In this document: piece by piece, positions 47,224 through 57,556 of the stretch
Position numbering within the stretch: position 1 is the stretch's first letter
How the letters are laid out: the number at the start of each line of letters is the position of its first letter
Position numbers and translations under genes: made by a program
Notes under the pieces: generated by a model
Database searches by the model: none
What the model was told of the DNA's origin: nothing
Seen by the model: only the letters and a program-made list of their open reading frames with translations
Assembly: GCF_900200035.1 (NCBI RefSeq)
Contig: NZ_FZTC01000015.1
Span: 124,001 to 188,000 of the forward strand
Length of the DNA stretch: 64,000 bases
Direction: 5' to 3'
Origin: Klebsiella grimontii
Lineage (GTDB): Bacteria > Pseudomonadota > Gammaproteobacteria > Enterobacterales > Enterobacteriaceae

Positions 47224-47231
47224 GAAATAAT

Positions 47232-47253
47232 CGGGTGAGGGAAACCTCACCCG
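47232..47253. terminator. Bidirectional hairpin between psiF and proC
   Basis: CGGGTGAGG-GAAA-CCTCACCCG is a perfect 9-bp stem with a stable GAAA tetraloop between the convergent psiF and proC genes. Confidence 0.8.
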
Positions 47254-47269
47254 CTATTCGCTATTTCAA

Positions 47270-48079
47270 TCAGGAACGGCTGAGCTTCTCTGATTTTTCC
47301 ATGCATTTCACCATCGCTTCGATGACGGCCGAGCGGAAGCCTTTCTCTTCCAGCACGCGCACGGCTTCGATCGTGGTGCCGCCCGGCGAGCACACCATAT
47401 CCTTCAGCGCGCCCGGATGCTCTCCGCTCTCGAGCACCATTTTAGCTGAACCCATCACCGCCTGGGCCGCGAATTTATAGGCCTGAGCGCGCGGCATTCC
47501 GCCAAGCACGGCGGCGTCCGCCATCGCTTCGATAAACATAAAAACGTAGGCCGGCGCGGAGCCGCTGACGCCAACCACCGGGTGAATCATTGGCTCGGCA
47601 ATGATTTCCGCCTGGCCAAAGCAGCGGAAAATGGTCAGGATTTCTGCGGTTTCTTCGGCGCTCACCAGCGCGTTCGGCGTGACCGACGTCATCCCCGCGT
47701 TGACCAGCGAAGGCGTGTTGGGCATCGCGCGGACTATTTTGCGATCGTGACCCAGGGCGCGCGCCAGCTGATCGAGCGTCACGCCTGCGGCGATAGAAAC
47801 CACCAGCGAGTCTTTATTCAGGCTGGAGGCGATGTCGCTGAGGACTTTCACCATCACGCCCGGCTTCACGGCGCCAAAAACGATATCCGCCACCTGGGCC
47901 ACTTCCTGCGCGCTTTGCGCCGCATTAATGCCGTACTGGTCGTGCAGGGCCGCCACTTTATCCGGCGACGGGGTGTAGACCCAGATTTGACCCGGCTGAA
48001 CCTGTCCGCTGGCGATCAGGCCGCCCAGAATGGCCTTGCCCATATTGCCGCAGCCGATAAAGCCGATTTTCTTCTCCAT
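47270..48079 (-). CDS. proC: Pyrroline-5-carboxylate reductase
   Basis: This cytoplasmic NAD(P)H enzyme carries out the last step of proline synthesis. It has 269 residues. The N-terminal Rossmann motif is GFIGCGNMGKAILGG, and the C-terminal signature PGGTTIEAVRVLEEKGFRSAVIEAM is present. ATG 48079 is chosen from family alignment. In E. coli, dgcC (adrA) lies between psiF and proC; here psiF and proC are adjacent. Confidence 0.97.
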   Translation of the reverse strand: MEKKIGFIGCGNMGKAILGGLIASGQVQPGQIWVYTPSPDKVAALHDQYGINAAQSAQEVAQVADIVFGAVKPGVMVKVLSDIASSLNKDSLVVSIAAGVTLDQLARALGHDRKIVRAMPNTPSLVNAGMTSVTPNALVSAEETAEILTIFRCFGQAEIIAEPMIHPVVGVSGSAPAYVFMFIEAMADAAVLGGMPRAQAYKFAAQAVMGSAKMVLESGEHPGALKDMVCSPGGTTIEAVRVLEEKGFRSAVIEAMVKCMEKSEKLSRS

Positions 48080-48195
48080 CACCAATCCCCTTTGCTTGTT
48101 TTATCGTTAGCTACATAGCTTATCATCTTGTTGCTTTCGCGGAAGGCAAAAGCAGGTGACAATACGGCCTCTCTTTTTGGTCGACAGGAGCCGCA

Positions 48196-48654
48196 ATGGC
48201 TATTTGGGTTGATGCGGACGCGTGTCCGAACGTCATTAAAGATATTTTGTTCCGCGCCGCCGAGCGCACGCAAATCTCGCTGACGCTGGTCGCTAACCAG
48301 CCGCTGCGCGTCCCGCCGTCGCGCTTTATCCGCACGCTGCGCGTGGCGCAGGGGTTTGACGTGGCGGATAACGAAATCGTTCGTTTATGCGAGCCGGGAG
48401 ATTTGGTGATTACCGCCGATATTCCGCTGGCGGCGGAAGTGCTGGAGAAAGGCGGGGCGGCGCTGAATCCGCGTGGAGAACGCTACAGCGAGGCGACTAT
48501 TCGCGAGCGGCTGACGATGCGCGATTTTATGGAAACGATGCGGGCCAGCGGCGTGCAGACCGGCGGCCCGGATAGCTTATCCCAGCGCGATCGCCAGCAG
48601 TTTGCCGCCGCGCTGGAGAAATGGCTGTTAGAGGTCAAACGCCCGCAGGCTTAA
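48196..48654 (+). CDS. yaiI: YaiI, UPF0178 (DUF188) family protein
   Basis: This 152-residue cytoplasmic protein has the conserved DUF188 start [18 protein letters not shown] and the [12 protein letters not shown] segment, resembling PIN-like nuclease folds. Function unknown. The AGGAG before the ATG supports the start. It is divergent from proC and overlaps the DUF2076 gene end by 4 bp (convergent). Confidence 0.93.
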   Translation: MAIWVDADACPNVIKDILFRAAERTQISLTLVANQPLRVPPSRFIRTLRVAQGFDVADNEIVRLCEPGDLVITADIPLAAEVLEKGGAALNPRGERYSEATIRERLTMRDFMETMRASGVQTGGPDSLSQRDRQQFAAALEKWLLEVKRPQA

Positions 48655-49349
48655 ACCCAGCTGTCGTCGTCGCTGCCAAAATCATCGTTGCCGAAACCGG
48701 CGTCAAAGTCGGAGTCATAGTCGTTGTTGTCGGCAAGGAACTGCCCGTCATCCTGGCGGAAGGTATCGTCAGCGACGCTGCTGTCCTGCGCCTGGCTGAG
48801 ATCCGGCTGCGGTTTATCTTCGATAATATTGACGATCTCCTGCGGATGCGAGCCGCTAAACATATTGGTCAACATATTGCCCAACACTACGCCGCCCGCG
48901 ACGCCTGCCGCCGTTTGCAGCGCGCCGGCCATAAAGCCGCCGCTGCTGCGCGAGACCTGAGGCGCGTAGTTCTGCTGTTGCGCCTGCGGGGCGTACTGAG
49001 GCTGGGCGCCGGCCTGTGGTCGGCCATACTGCTCTGCGCCAGGAATCGGGTCGGAGCCGCGAGACTGCCCGCCGCCAAACAGGCCGGAGAGAAATCCGCC
49101 GCTGCTCGGCTTCGCGGCCTGAAGCTGAGTGACCTGGCTTTCCAGCGCCTGAATACGGTCGTTAAGCTGTTTGATTGCCGCTTCCTGAATCAAAATCGTC
49201 TGCGCCATATAGTAAGGGGCGAACGGCTGCTCTTTGATGTGCCCGGCAATCCGCTCCTCAGCGCTGGCATCGCGCGATGCGCTGCGGCTCTCGGCCTCTT
49301 TTAACCGGGAAAACAGTCCATCGATAAGGCGTTGCTCTTCAGATTGCAT
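48651..49349 (-). CDS. DUF2076 domain protein
   Basis: This 232-residue protein of unknown function has an N-terminal helical part ([20 protein letters not shown], then a coiled coil near [20 protein letters not shown]), a Gln/Pro/Gly-rich middle, a hydrophobic glycine-rich segment ([28 protein letters not shown]) and a very acidic tail. The domain is named DUF2076 (periplasmic ligand-binding sensor-like in some databases). The start at 49349 is chosen because GAGG lies upstream and relatives begin MQSEEQ. The gene is not present here in E. coli. Confidence 0.8.
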   Translation of the reverse strand: MQSEEQRLIDGLFSRLKEAESRSASRDASAEERIAGHIKEQPFAPYYMAQTILIQEAAIKQLNDRIQALESQVTQLQAAKPSSGGFLSGLFGGGQSRGSDPIPGAEQYGRPQAGAQPQYAPQAQQQNYAPQVSRSSGGFMAGALQTAAGVAGGVVLGNMLTNMFSGSHPQEIVNIIEDKPQPDLSQAQDSSVADDTFRQDDGQFLADNNDYDSDFDAGFGNDDFGSDDDSWV

Positions 49350-49683
49350 ACTACATACCTCTGTCATACTGATTGATTAGCCTCAGATTCGCTCCGAAGC
49401 ACTCGTCTTGTAAATATGCGGCAGCGTAAAGCTGTGCAGAAATGTGTTACTGTTTACGCCAGACTGCGAACAAAAAATAACTTTTGTACAAAAGTAAAGC
49501 TGGCATAACACCAAATGCAATGATAAGTTTACATGTAAAGTCCTTTCTAATACTAAGGTAAAAGGGTTTGCAGATGGTGTGTAACGTTTATTTTACGGTT
49601 AACGTCAGGTAAGTTTGCGGTGCCATTGTTTCTCTTTTCGCTTTCATTTATCCGCGGTACGCGGAACCAAGGGGTCTTCGGTA
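49350..49683. promoter_or_regulatory. aroL regulatory region with TyrR boxes
   Basis: TyrR boxes (TGTAAA-N6-TTTACA) are seen at 49516-49533 (TGCAAT-N6-TTTACA), abutting a weak one at 49534-49551 (TGTAAA first half), and at 49580-49597 (TGTAAC-N6-TTTACG). Two adjacent boxes plus a third downstream copy the E. coli aroL layout. No gene was seen in this 334-bp gap. Confidence 0.65.
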
Positions 49684-50211
49684 ATGACACAGCTAATATT
49701 TCTTGTCGGGCCTCGCGGCTGCGGTAAAACGACCGTCGGTCACGCGCTGGCGAAAGTTCGCAGCTTTAAGTTCGCCGACACGGACCATGAGCTGCAGGAG
49801 CATGAGCAGCGCACGGTAGCGGCGATCGTCCAGCAGGAGGGCTGGGAACGCTTTCGTGCTCTGGAAACGCAGGCGTTAGAAAGAGTCGCGCAACCCGCAA
49901 CCATCATCGCCACCGGCGGCGGCATTATACTCAGCGAATATAACCGTCAGTTTATGCGGGAAAATGGTGTCGTGATCTATCTTGAGGCTTCGGTTTCCGC
50001 GCTGATTGACCGTCTTGAAGCCTATCCGAAGGCTGAACAGCGCCCGACGCTGACCGGCAAGCCCATCCGCGAGGAAGTGGGGGAGGTGCTGGCGCAGAGG
50101 GAAGCGCTATATCGCGCGGCCGCGCATCATATTATTAACGCCACCGCGTCGCCGGATGAGGTCGTGGAACAGATTATGACGACCGTCTGCGGTGTGAGCT
50201 ATACCAGTTAA
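49684..50211 (+). CDS. aroL: Shikimate kinase II
   Basis: This cytoplasmic enzyme phosphorylates shikimate in aromatic amino acid synthesis. It has 175 residues, AroL length. Walker A is GPRGCGKT (residues 9-16), followed by the shikimate-binding Asp in [10 protein letters not shown] and [15 protein letters not shown]. The start at 49684 is far downstream of the frame's first ATG and matches family N-termini. It is controlled by TyrR boxes upstream and heads the aroL-yaiA-aroM group. Confidence 0.96.
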   Translation: MTQLIFLVGPRGCGKTTVGHALAKVRSFKFADTDHELQEHEQRTVAAIVQQEGWERFRALETQALERVAQPATIIATGGGIILSEYNRQFMRENGVVIYLEASVSALIDRLEAYPKAEQRPTLTGKPIREEVGEVLAQREALYRAAAHHIINATASPDEVVEQIMTTVCGVSYTS

Positions 50212-50282
50212 GACTTTGCCTGGGGAAAACGGATCGGCAGCGCCTATACTTTAAAGCTCTTAAGGTAAAAAAAGGAAACGCT

Positions 50283-50474
50283 ATGCCGACCAGACCTCCA
50301 TATCCAAGGGAAGCGCGTGTTGTCGCCGTTGAAAAAGGCCCGCAGGGCCAAACGGTCACCTGGTATGAACTGCGCGCTGACCATCCGACGCCAAACTCCC
50401 TCATCAGTGAACACCCTACTGAACAGGAAGCGTTGGACGCCAAACGGCGCTACGAAGATCCTGACAAGTCTTAA
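50283..50474 (+). CDS. yaiA: YaiA, small conserved protein
   Basis: This 63-residue protein matches E. coli YaiA ([19 protein letters not shown]) and lies between aroL and aroM as there. AAGGAAA lies 7 nt upstream. It is hydrophilic, ends in [17 protein letters not shown], and has no recognised domain. Function unknown; it is co-regulated with aroL in E. coli. Confidence 0.93.
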   Translation: MPTRPPYPREARVVAVEKGPQGQTVTWYELRADHPTPNSLISEHPTEQEALDAKRRYEDPDKS

Positions 50475-50727
50475 TTCCCCCATTCATGTCCGGGATTGGC
50501 TCTGAAAAGATCGCTACCGGACATGCATCACATTTTTAATTTATTAACCGTACTAATGATTACCTAAGGTACGGATTTTCTGGTGCGTTTTTGACGCTTC
50601 TGGAATCTTTACATTCCACAATAGCCGTAACCTGCTACGCTTCTCGACGGTTGCTTTTGGTCACCAGGGGGCAGAAGTCGTCAATAGAAGCCTGTTTTGA
50701 AACAGCGGTTGTGAAAAGGTACATGAT

Positions 50728-51408
50728 ATGAGTAGTGCATCGATGGCAATTTTGACCATTGGGGTAGTACCGGTGGCGGAGATGTTACCGCTTTTAACTG
50801 AACATATCAGGGAAGAACAGATCGACCACATTAGCCTGTTAGGTAAAATGGCGCGCGAAGAGGTGATGCGGGACTACGGCATTGAGCCCGGCGATGAGAT
50901 GCTATTGACCTTACTTAACGACAATGAAATCGCGCAGGTCTCGCGGCAGAAGGTTGAACGTGTTTTACGTAGCGTCATTGCGATGCTCGATAAACAAGAT
51001 TACGACCTGATATTACTCATGAGTACCCATCCCTTTCGTGGATTTACGGCGAATAATGCGATCCTGCTTGAGCCGCAAAGGATTATCCCGCCGCTGGTTG
51101 CCTCGATTGTCGACGGTCATCAGGTGGGGGTCATTGTGCCGGTTGAAGAGATTTTGCCGATGCAGCGGGATAAATGGCAGGTGTTAGAAAACACACCGCT
51201 GTATGCCATCTCCAACCCGGTTAGCGGTAGTAAAGAGAATTTACTGTCTGCGGGCAGGGAGCTGATTGAGCAAGGCGCGGATGTACTGATGTTGGATTGT
51301 CTTTGCTACCACCAGCAGCATCGCGACATATTACAAAAGGCGCTGGATATCCCGGTTCTGTTGTCAAATGTGCTGGTTTCGCGACTGGCGGCAGAACTAT
51401 TAGTTTAA
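50728..51408 (+). CDS. aroM: AroM family protein
   Basis: This 226-residue cytoplasmic protein has unknown function; its family is linked to aromatic synthesis only by TyrR control in E. coli. Conserved parts include [37 protein letters not shown] and [32 protein letters not shown]. The fold resembles Asp/Glu racemases (two-domain, conserved Cys in LDCLCYH). It is separated from yaiA by about 250 bp with no gene. Confidence 0.93.
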   Translation: MSSASMAILTIGVVPVAEMLPLLTEHIREEQIDHISLLGKMAREEVMRDYGIEPGDEMLLTLLNDNEIAQVSRQKVERVLRSVIAMLDKQDYDLILLMSTHPFRGFTANNAILLEPQRIIPPLVASIVDGHQVGVIVPVEEILPMQRDKWQVLENTPLYAISNPVSGSKENLLSAGRELIEQGADVLMLDCLCYHQQHRDILQKALDIPVLLSNVLVSRLAAELLV

Positions 51409-51426
51409 CCTGATGTAACACGTTAA

Positions 51427-51780
<354 letters not shown>

Positions 51781-51787
51781 CGTCAGC

Positions 51788-51813
51788 TTCCTTCCTGCGC
51801 TGGCAGGAAGGAA
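51788..51813. terminator. Bidirectional terminator between ppnP and rdgC
   Basis: TTCCTTCCTGC-GCTG-GCAGGAAGGAA is a perfect 11-bp stem between the two convergent genes. Confidence 0.85.
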
Positions 51814-51825
51814 TTCACCACCCGA

Positions 51826-52737
51826 TTAGCGCTGCGCTTCGCCGCCTAACCCTTCCACCAGATTCTGTATCAGCGCGGCCAGTTCGCCGGTCATCAGAAT
51901 AAAGTCCGCGTCAAAACGCTGAGCGAAATCTTCCCGGTCGATATCTTCATTCTGGTCCCGCAGTTCGTCGCAGAACTTCAGGCGTTTAATCGAACCATCA
52001 TCGCACATCAGGAACTGAATGCGCTGCTGCCAGTCGAGCGCCAGCTTGGTCACGACCTTACCGGCTTCAATGTGTACGGCGATCTCGTCGCTGACCAGAT
52101 CCTGTTTTTTCGCGCGGATCACGCCGCCGTCTTCCAGCATCGCTTTTAGCTCAGCTTCGTCCAGCAGCTGGAAGCCCTGAGCAACGGTACCGGAGCGCAC
52201 CCACTCGGTGAGCGTCAGTTCGATCGGGGTTTCCAGCGCTAGCGGGACTACCGGCAGCGAGCCGAGGGTTTTACGCAGCAGCGCCAGGGTATCTTCCGCT
52301 TTTTTGGCGCTCGCGCAGTCCACCATGATCAGTCCGTTGACGGTATCGATCCACATCATGGTCTGGCTGAAGCGGCTGAAGGCGCGCGGCAGCAAAGAGT
52401 GCAGGACTTCATCTTTCAGCGAATCTTTTTCGGTCTTTTTCAGCTTGCGGCCCTGCTCGGCTTCCAGCTTGAAGATCTTTGCTTCCAGCGCCTGTTTGAT
52501 CACCGGAGACGGCAGGATCTTCTCTTCTTTACGCGCGCAGATAACGATCTGGCCGTTTGACGTATGCGTCAACGCGTCGCTGTGCGATCCCATCGGCGGT
52601 ACCCAACCGGTTTTGGCCATATCCTGGCTGCCGCAAGGGGTAAAGGTCAGCTCGGCCAGCTGTTTTTCCATCTCCTCGGCGCGCAGGGAAATGTCGCGGC
52701 TGAGACGATAAACCATTAAATTTTTGAACCACAGCAT
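51826..52737 (-). CDS. rdgC: RdgC, recombination-associated DNA-binding ring protein
   Basis: This 303-residue cytoplasmic protein forms a ring on DNA and limits RecA action. It starts [15 protein letters not shown], as in E. coli, at 52737. Conserved parts include [45 protein letters not shown] and [15 protein letters not shown]. It is divergent from mak (about 90-bp gap). Confidence 0.97.
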   Translation of the reverse strand: MLWFKNLMVYRLSRDISLRAEEMEKQLAELTFTPCGSQDMAKTGWVPPMGSHSDALTHTSNGQIVICARKEEKILPSPVIKQALEAKIFKLEAEQGRKLKKTEKDSLKDEVLHSLLPRAFSRFSQTMMWIDTVNGLIMVDCASAKKAEDTLALLRKTLGSLPVVPLALETPIELTLTEWVRSGTVAQGFQLLDEAELKAMLEDGGVIRAKKQDLVSDEIAVHIEAGKVVTKLALDWQQRIQFLMCDDGSIKRLKFCDELRDQNEDIDREDFAQRFDADFILMTGELAALIQNLVEGLGGEAQR

Positions 52738-52827
52738 GATAATTTCCACGGCTTAGTCGTTAAATCCAGCGGGCATGATAGCGAATTGTCGCTATGCTTG
52801 CATTGTTAATCGGGGGAGGAATTCACA

Positions 52828-53733
52828 GTGCGCATTGGCATTGATTTAGGCGGAACCAAAACGGAAGTCATCGCGCTGAGCGACCAGGGAGAGCAGCTAT
52901 TTCGTCATCGCCTGCCTACGCCGGGGGGCGATTATCGCCAGACGATAGAGACGATTGCCTCGCTGGTAGAGATGGCCGAGCAGGCCACCGGGCAGAGCGG
53001 CACGGTCGGCATCGGCATCCCCGGGTCGATTTCGCCCTATACCGGCGTGGTCAAAAACGCTAACTCAACCTGGCTTAACGGTCAGCCGTTTGATAAAGAT
53101 CTGAGCCAGCGTCTGCAACGGGAAGTGCGTCTGGCCAACGATGCCAACTGCCTCGCGGTGTCGGAAGCGGTAGACGGCGCGGCGGCCGGGGCGCAAACGG
53201 TATTTGCGGTGATTATCGGCACCGGCTGCGGTTCAGGGGTGGCGCTCAACGGTCGCGCCCATATTGGCGGCAACGGTACGGCGGGTGAGTGGGGGCATAA
53301 TCCGCTGCCGTGGATGGATGAAGATGAACTACGCTATCGCGCTGAAGTGCCGTGCTACTGCGGCAAGCAGGGCTGCATTGAAACCTTTATCTCCGGCACC
53401 GGCTTTGCGACCGATTACCGTCGGTTGAGCGGGCATCCGCTGAAAGGCAGCGAGATTATGCAGCGCGTCGGCGAGCGGGATCCTGTGGCGGAACTGGCGC
53501 TGAGCCGCTATGAGACGCGGCTGGCGAAGTCGTTGGCGCACGTGATTAACATCCTCGACCCGGACGTTATTGTGTTTGGCGGGGGAATGAGCAACGTTGA
53601 CCGACTGTATCAGACGGTGCCGAATCTGCTGAAACCGTGGGTCTTTGGCGGCGAATGCGAGACGCCGATTCGCAAAGCGGCGCATGGCGATTCCAGCGGC
53701 GTACGCGGCGCCGCCTGGTTATGGCCGCTGTAA
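52828..53733 (+). CDS. mak: Mak, ROK-family fructokinase
   Basis: This 301-residue sugar kinase phosphorylates fructose (and mannose weakly) in the cytoplasm. The ATP site is [10 protein letters not shown], the catalytic and ROK motifs are [11 protein letters not shown] and [14 protein letters not shown], and the zinc-binding [15 protein letters not shown] is complete. GGAGGAATT precedes the start. In E. coli it is followed by araJ; here a DUF4406 gene follows convergently. Confidence 0.95.
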   Translation: MRIGIDLGGTKTEVIALSDQGEQLFRHRLPTPGGDYRQTIETIASLVEMAEQATGQSGTVGIGIPGSISPYTGVVKNANSTWLNGQPFDKDLSQRLQREVRLANDANCLAVSEAVDGAAAGAQTVFAVIIGTGCGSGVALNGRAHIGGNGTAGEWGHNPLPWMDEDELRYRAEVPCYCGKQGCIETFISGTGFATDYRRLSGHPLKGSEIMQRVGERDPVAELALSRYETRLAKSLAHVINILDPDVIVFGGGMSNVDRLYQTVPNLLKPWVFGGECETPIRKAAHGDSSGVRGAAWLWPL

Positions 53734-53738
53734 TCATC

Positions 53739-53772
53739 AACCCGCTGCGCGGCCTCAACGGCGCAGCGGGTT
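53739..53772. terminator. Bidirectional terminator between mak and the DUF4406 gene
   Basis: AACCCGCTGCGC pairs perfectly with GCGCAGCGGGTT (12-bp stem, 10-nt loop) and overlaps the stop codon of the DUF4406 gene. Confidence 0.8.
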
Positions 53773-54133
53773 ACCGCTCCGGGATCTCCTCAAGAGCAGA
53801 GTAAATCGCCAGCCCTCGTTTTTTGCCTTCCTCAATATCCAGGTCCGCTCCCCGGGATTCGCCCGGCATGCGCAAAATAGCGTCGCAGCGGCTAATTAAA
53901 CGGTGAGCGACGGGGTAGAGATACTCTTCGCTAATCGCATCGCCAATTGTTTTGGAGCCCGCCGCTTTAGCGACGGGTAACGCCAGCCATTCGCCGACCA
54001 CGGGAATATGCCCTTTCTGGTAAACGCGTAGCGCAACCTGGGCCATATTGTGCAGATTAGCCTCGATAAGTTCCGCGCGATTGTTGGTGCCGCTGCGTAC
54101 CGGGCCGGCGATCAAAATAAGTAAACTTTGCAT
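53771..54133 (-). CDS. DUF4406 family protein (nucleoside deoxyribosyltransferase-like)
   Basis: This 120-residue cytoplasmic protein has a predicted nucleotide-binding start LLILIAGPVRSGTNNRAELIEANLHNMAQ and the segment ISEEYLYPVAHRLISRCDAILRMPGESRGADLDIE. This resembles DUF4406 and nucleoside 2-deoxyribosyltransferase folds, but catalytic activity is not established. It replaces araJ of E. coli. Octamer repeats lie upstream (see 54216-54295). Confidence 0.7.
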   Translation of the reverse strand: MQSLLILIAGPVRSGTNNRAELIEANLHNMAQVALRVYQKGHIPVVGEWLALPVAKAAGSKTIGDAISEEYLYPVAHRLISRCDAILRMPGESRGADLDIEEGKKRGLAIYSALEEIPER

Positions 54134-54215
54134 ATTTATGACCTTCTTGATGCGTGAATGGGAATGCTATTGAAGGCTTCCTTCCCGTTGTCCGTTCCGT
54201 CATAGACTATTTTTA

Positions 54216-54295
54216 TGCATGAATTTGCACGAAAGCAAATGAAAACGGCCTTTGCTAAGCTGATAGATAAAATATCATGCATGTTCGTGCATGAT
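54216..54295. promoter_or_regulatory. Repeated TGCAYGAA octamers upstream of the DUF4406 gene
   Basis: TGCATGAA (54216-54223) and TGCACGAA (54226-54233) are direct repeats 10 bp apart. A second site has ATCATGCA-TGTTCG-TGCATGAT (54274-54295), an 8-bp perfect inverted repeat that contains TGCACGAA on the other strand (54284-54291). Helical-phase repeats plus an inverted copy are typical of a regulator's operator; the regulator is unknown. Confidence 0.45.
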
Positions 54296-54371
54296 CAAGA
54301 TCAATCGTGAATGGGATGGCAATGAGTACTGCGCCGGGCCGTTGGAAGCGCGTCATTTCTCAGGGTGCGGC

Positions 54372-54395
54372 GATCTCTCCCCGCGGGGAGAGATC
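54372..54395. repeat. Perfect 24-bp palindrome downstream of sbcC
   Basis: GATCTCTCCCCG followed by its reverse complement CGGGGAGAGATC lies between the DUF4406 promoter region and the sbcC stop. As RNA it would fold into a strong hairpin, probably protecting or ending the sbcC message, though no T-run follows on the minus strand. Confidence 0.7.
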
Positions 54396-54421
54396 TTCAG
54401 GGAAGGAGTGGAGGGGGAGAA

Positions 54422-57400
54422 TTACTCAACGGCGAAAGCTTTATCGAGGCGGCTATAGCCCAGCCCGTTGATTTTTTTAACTTTAATTTGCACAGGGATG
54501 CGCTCTTTCATCGCTTCGACGTGGCTGATGACGCCGATAATTTTGCCGCTGGCGTTAAGCGCGTCCAGCGCGTCCAGCGCGGTATCCAGGGTTTCGCTGT
54601 CCAGCGTGCCGAAACCCTCGTCGAGAAACAGCGAGTCTATCCGCGTTTTATGGCTGACCAGGTCGGAGAGCGCCAGCGCCAGGGCCAGGCTGACGAGGAA
54701 GCTCTCGCCGCCGGAAAGGGTCCGTGTATCGCGCACCGCGTCCGCCTGCCAGGTATCGACCACCTCCAGCTCCAGCGCATCGCTGGCTTTGCGTTGCAGC
54801 AGATAGCGGCCGTGCAGGCGGTTAAGCTGGTGGTTGGCCAGCCATACCAGGTTATCCAGCGTCAGGCCTTGCGCAAACTTACGGAATTTGTCGCCCTCTC
54901 GGGAGCCGATAAGCGAGTTCAGCCACCCCCAGTCTTCCACTTCCTGGGCCGCGCGTTCCATCTGCAGGCGTAACAACTGCTGGCGCTGCTGGTTTTCGGC
55001 ATTCTGCTTCAGCTGCTGGCGAATCTCTCCCTGGCGGGCGCTGTTTTCCCGCAGCAGCGAGGTCAGCTGCTGAAGCTTTTCTTGTAGCTGTTCAGGTGGC
55101 TGGCCGATGTCCGCGTCCGCCGGCGGCTGCTGGCTATGGTTCACCAGCGCCTCGCGGGCCCGCAGCGCCAGCGCCTGATTCTGCTGGAGCGCGTTTTCCA
55201 GCGTCTGCTTCAGGCGTTCAAGGCGCTGGCGCGTCTCTTCATCAAGCAGCGCGGCGAGAAACGCCTGCCGATCGGCGAACGGGCTGGCGGCCAGCGCCGC
55301 GCTGAACTGCGCTTCGCTCTCTTTCAGCTGTGCCTGCTGCTGGCTCTCCTGCTGCCCCAGGGTTTGCCACTGGCTCTGGAGCGCGAGGCAGTCGTCATGC
55401 ACCTGGCGCCAGCTGTCCAGCGGCGCGGGTTCCGCCGCTAAGTCCGTTTCCGGCAAAGCCTCCAGTAGCGGAGCCAGCTGTTGGATCTGTTCCTGCAGGG
55501 CGAGCCGTTCATTCTGTTTGGCCTGCCAGCCGCGGGTCTCTTCTTCCCGCTGCGCCAGCCAGCCGGCGGCCTGCCCGACAGCCGGTAAGTCCAGCGCAAA
55601 TGCGCTCAGCTCCGCCGCCAGCGCAGCGCTGCGCTGCTGTTGTTCCCGCTGTAGCTGCTGGAGCTGCTGCTGGCACTCCTGCTGCTGAGCCTGCCAGGCC
55701 AGACGCTGCTGATGCTGATACAGCCGCTGTTCATGCTCCTGCTGCGCGTTTAGCCAGCCCGGAATATCATCCTTTGGCGTCAGGTCAATATTTAATCCGG
55801 CGATGGTCTCCTGCCAGCGTGATGTAAGCGCTTGCTCCTGCTGCAGAAGCGATGCTTTCTCGGCGGCCTCTTTTTGCTGCTGCTTGATCAGAGCGTCAAG
55901 CTCGCCGCGCGCCAGCGCTCCGGCCTCCGCCAGCTGCTTAACTTCGCGCTCCAGCGCATCGCGCCGCGCCTGGTTTACGCCGGGAACCAGCGCCTGATAT
56001 TCGGCGACGGCCGGATGCTGCGCGGAACCGCAAAGCGGGCAGGGGGAGCCGGGCTGCAGGCGAGCACGTTCGGTCTCAAGACCGGCAATACGGGCTTCCA
56101 TTTCGCAGAGGGCTTTCACATCGCTGAACTGCTGATGCTTTTCTTTATAGGCCTGACGGCGCTGAGCCAGCGTGGCTTCCAGCCGCTCCTGCTCCTGCTT
56201 ACTGGCCTGCCCGGCGGCATCAAGCTGCAATAGCCGCTGAGCCAGCGGCTGCAGCTGACCATGCAGCGCAGCGAGCTGCTGACGCAGAGCGCGGGCCGCA
56301 GCGTGCTGCGCGAGCCCGGCGCTAACCTGTTCGGCATCCAGCGTCAGCCCGGCGGGCGGCAGTTCGCCTAGCCTGCGGTGGGTTTCCGCCAGGCGCAGTT
56401 GTACCGCGGATTGCTGCTGCGTATCGCGAGCCTGCTGCTGGAAAGCGGCACGCCAGCCGGCCAGCGCGTTGCCCCACAGCTGAAAGCGGTCATGCTCTTT
56501 AAGCCATACGGACAGCGTTTGCTGACGGCTGTGAAGTTGCTCATACTGCTGCCGGGCGGCGAGGCGAATACCCGCCCGCAGCCGCAATCGGTCATGTAAG
56601 CGAGTATTTACTTCTTCTCTCTGGCGGCGGGTTTGCGCCAGCGCGGCGGTTTGCTCCAGCTGACGCGTCCACTGCGGGCGCAAGCGCTCCGCGGGCTGCG
56701 CATTCAGCAGCGCGCTAAGCTGCGGCTGGGCCTGCTCCAGCGCAGATTGCGCTTCGCGTAGCGCGGTTTGAGCCCGCAGATCTTCTGCCGTCAGCTCTTC
56801 ACGGCGTATCTGCCACTGACGGGCGTTTTGCAACCGGGTTTGTTCGCTAACCTGCTGTTTTTCTTCGCAAGTAAGCGCTTGCAAACTTTGCTGGAGCGCC
56901 TGCTGTTGCTCCTCGCTCAGCAGCAGGACGCCGGAGGCCTGCGCCTGGATTTTTTCCAGCTCGACGCGGGCCTGCTTATGTTTTTCAAAGACCTGGGCGG
57001 AAATCTGGCCGTAAATTTCGGTCCCGGTGAGCTCTTCCAGCAGCTCGGCGCGCTCCTTCGGTTTGGCGTTGAGGAAGGCGGCGAACTGCCCCTGCGACAG
57101 CAGCATTGAGCGGGTGAAGCGGCCATAGTCCAGGCCGGTGAGCGAGGCGGTCAGTTCCAGCTTATCTTTGACCTTATCGGCGAGGATTTTGCCGTCCTCG
57201 CAGCGCGCCAGCTCGACGCGCGGAACCTGTAAATTGCCGTCCGGCTGGTTTCGCGCCCGGTTCTGGCTCCAGAAGGCGCGGTAGGCGATGCCTTTGACTT
57301 CGAACTCCACTTCCGCCAGACATTCGGCGGTGTCGCGGGTCATCAGATCGTTTTGCGATTGCGACACGCTGCTCAGGCGCGGCGTTTCGTGATAAAGCGC

Positions 57401-57556
57401 GAGGCAGATAGCGTCCAGCAGGGTGGTCTTGCCGGCGCCGGTTGGCCCGGTAATCGCGAACAATCCGTTGCTGGCAAAGGGCTCAGCGGAGAAATCGATT
57501 TTCCATTCGCCTTTGAGTGAGTTGAGGTTTTTCAGGCGTAAGCTGAGAATTTTCAC
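54422..57556 (-). CDS. sbcC: SbcC, exonuclease subunit (SMC-like ATPase)
   Basis: This 1044-residue protein forms with SbcD the nuclease that cuts DNA hairpins and trims protein-blocked ends. The N-terminal Walker A is GPTGAGKT (residues 37-44), long Gln-rich coiled coils fill the middle, the zinc hook is CPLC (in [13 protein letters not shown]), and the C-terminal signature [20 protein letters not shown] and Walker [13 protein letters not shown] are intact. Its start overlaps sbcD by 4 bp. Confidence 0.97.
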   Translation of the reverse strand: MKILSLRLKNLNSLKGEWKIDFSAEPFASNGLFAITGPTGAGKTTLLDAICLALYHETPRLSSVSQSQNDLMTRDTAECLAEVEFEVKGIAYRAFWSQNRARNQPDGNLQVPRVELARCEDGKILADKVKDKLELTASLTGLDYGRFTRSMLLSQGQFAAFLNAKPKERAELLEELTGTEIYGQISAQVFEKHKQARVELEKIQAQASGVLLLSEEQQQALQQSLQALTCEEKQQVSEQTRLQNARQWQIRREELTAEDLRAQTALREAQSALEQAQPQLSALLNAQPAERLRPQWTRQLEQTAALAQTRRQREEVNTRLHDRLRLRAGIRLAARQQYEQLHSRQQTLSVWLKEHDRFQLWGNALAGWRAAFQQQARDTQQQSAVQLRLAETHRRLGELPPAGLTLDAEQVSAGLAQHAAARALRQQLAALHGQLQPLAQRLLQLDAAGQASKQEQERLEATLAQRRQAYKEKHQQFSDVKALCEMEARIAGLETERARLQPGSPCPLCGSAQHPAVAEYQALVPGVNQARRDALEREVKQLAEAGALARGELDALIKQQQKEAAEKASLLQQEQALTSRWQETIAGLNIDLTPKDDIPGWLNAQQEHEQRLYQHQQRLAWQAQQQECQQQLQQLQREQQQRSAALAAELSAFALDLPAVGQAAGWLAQREEETRGWQAKQNERLALQEQIQQLAPLLEALPETDLAAEPAPLDSWRQVHDDCLALQSQWQTLGQQESQQQAQLKESEAQFSAALAASPFADRQAFLAALLDEETRQRLERLKQTLENALQQNQALALRAREALVNHSQQPPADADIGQPPEQLQEKLQQLTSLLRENSARQGEIRQQLKQNAENQQRQQLLRLQMERAAQEVEDWGWLNSLIGSREGDKFRKFAQGLTLDNLVWLANHQLNRLHGRYLLQRKASDALELEVVDTWQADAVRDTRTLSGGESFLVSLALALALSDLVSHKTRIDSLFLDEGFGTLDSETLDTALDALDALNASGKIIGVISHVEAMKERIPVQIKVKKINGLGYSRLDKAFAVE

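Noticed and set aside
54321-54470. Short plus-strand frame starting at ATG 54321 upstream of the sbcC end
   Set aside because: Weak ribosome binding site, crosses the 24-bp palindrome and runs antisense into the sbcC 3' end; most likely chance.
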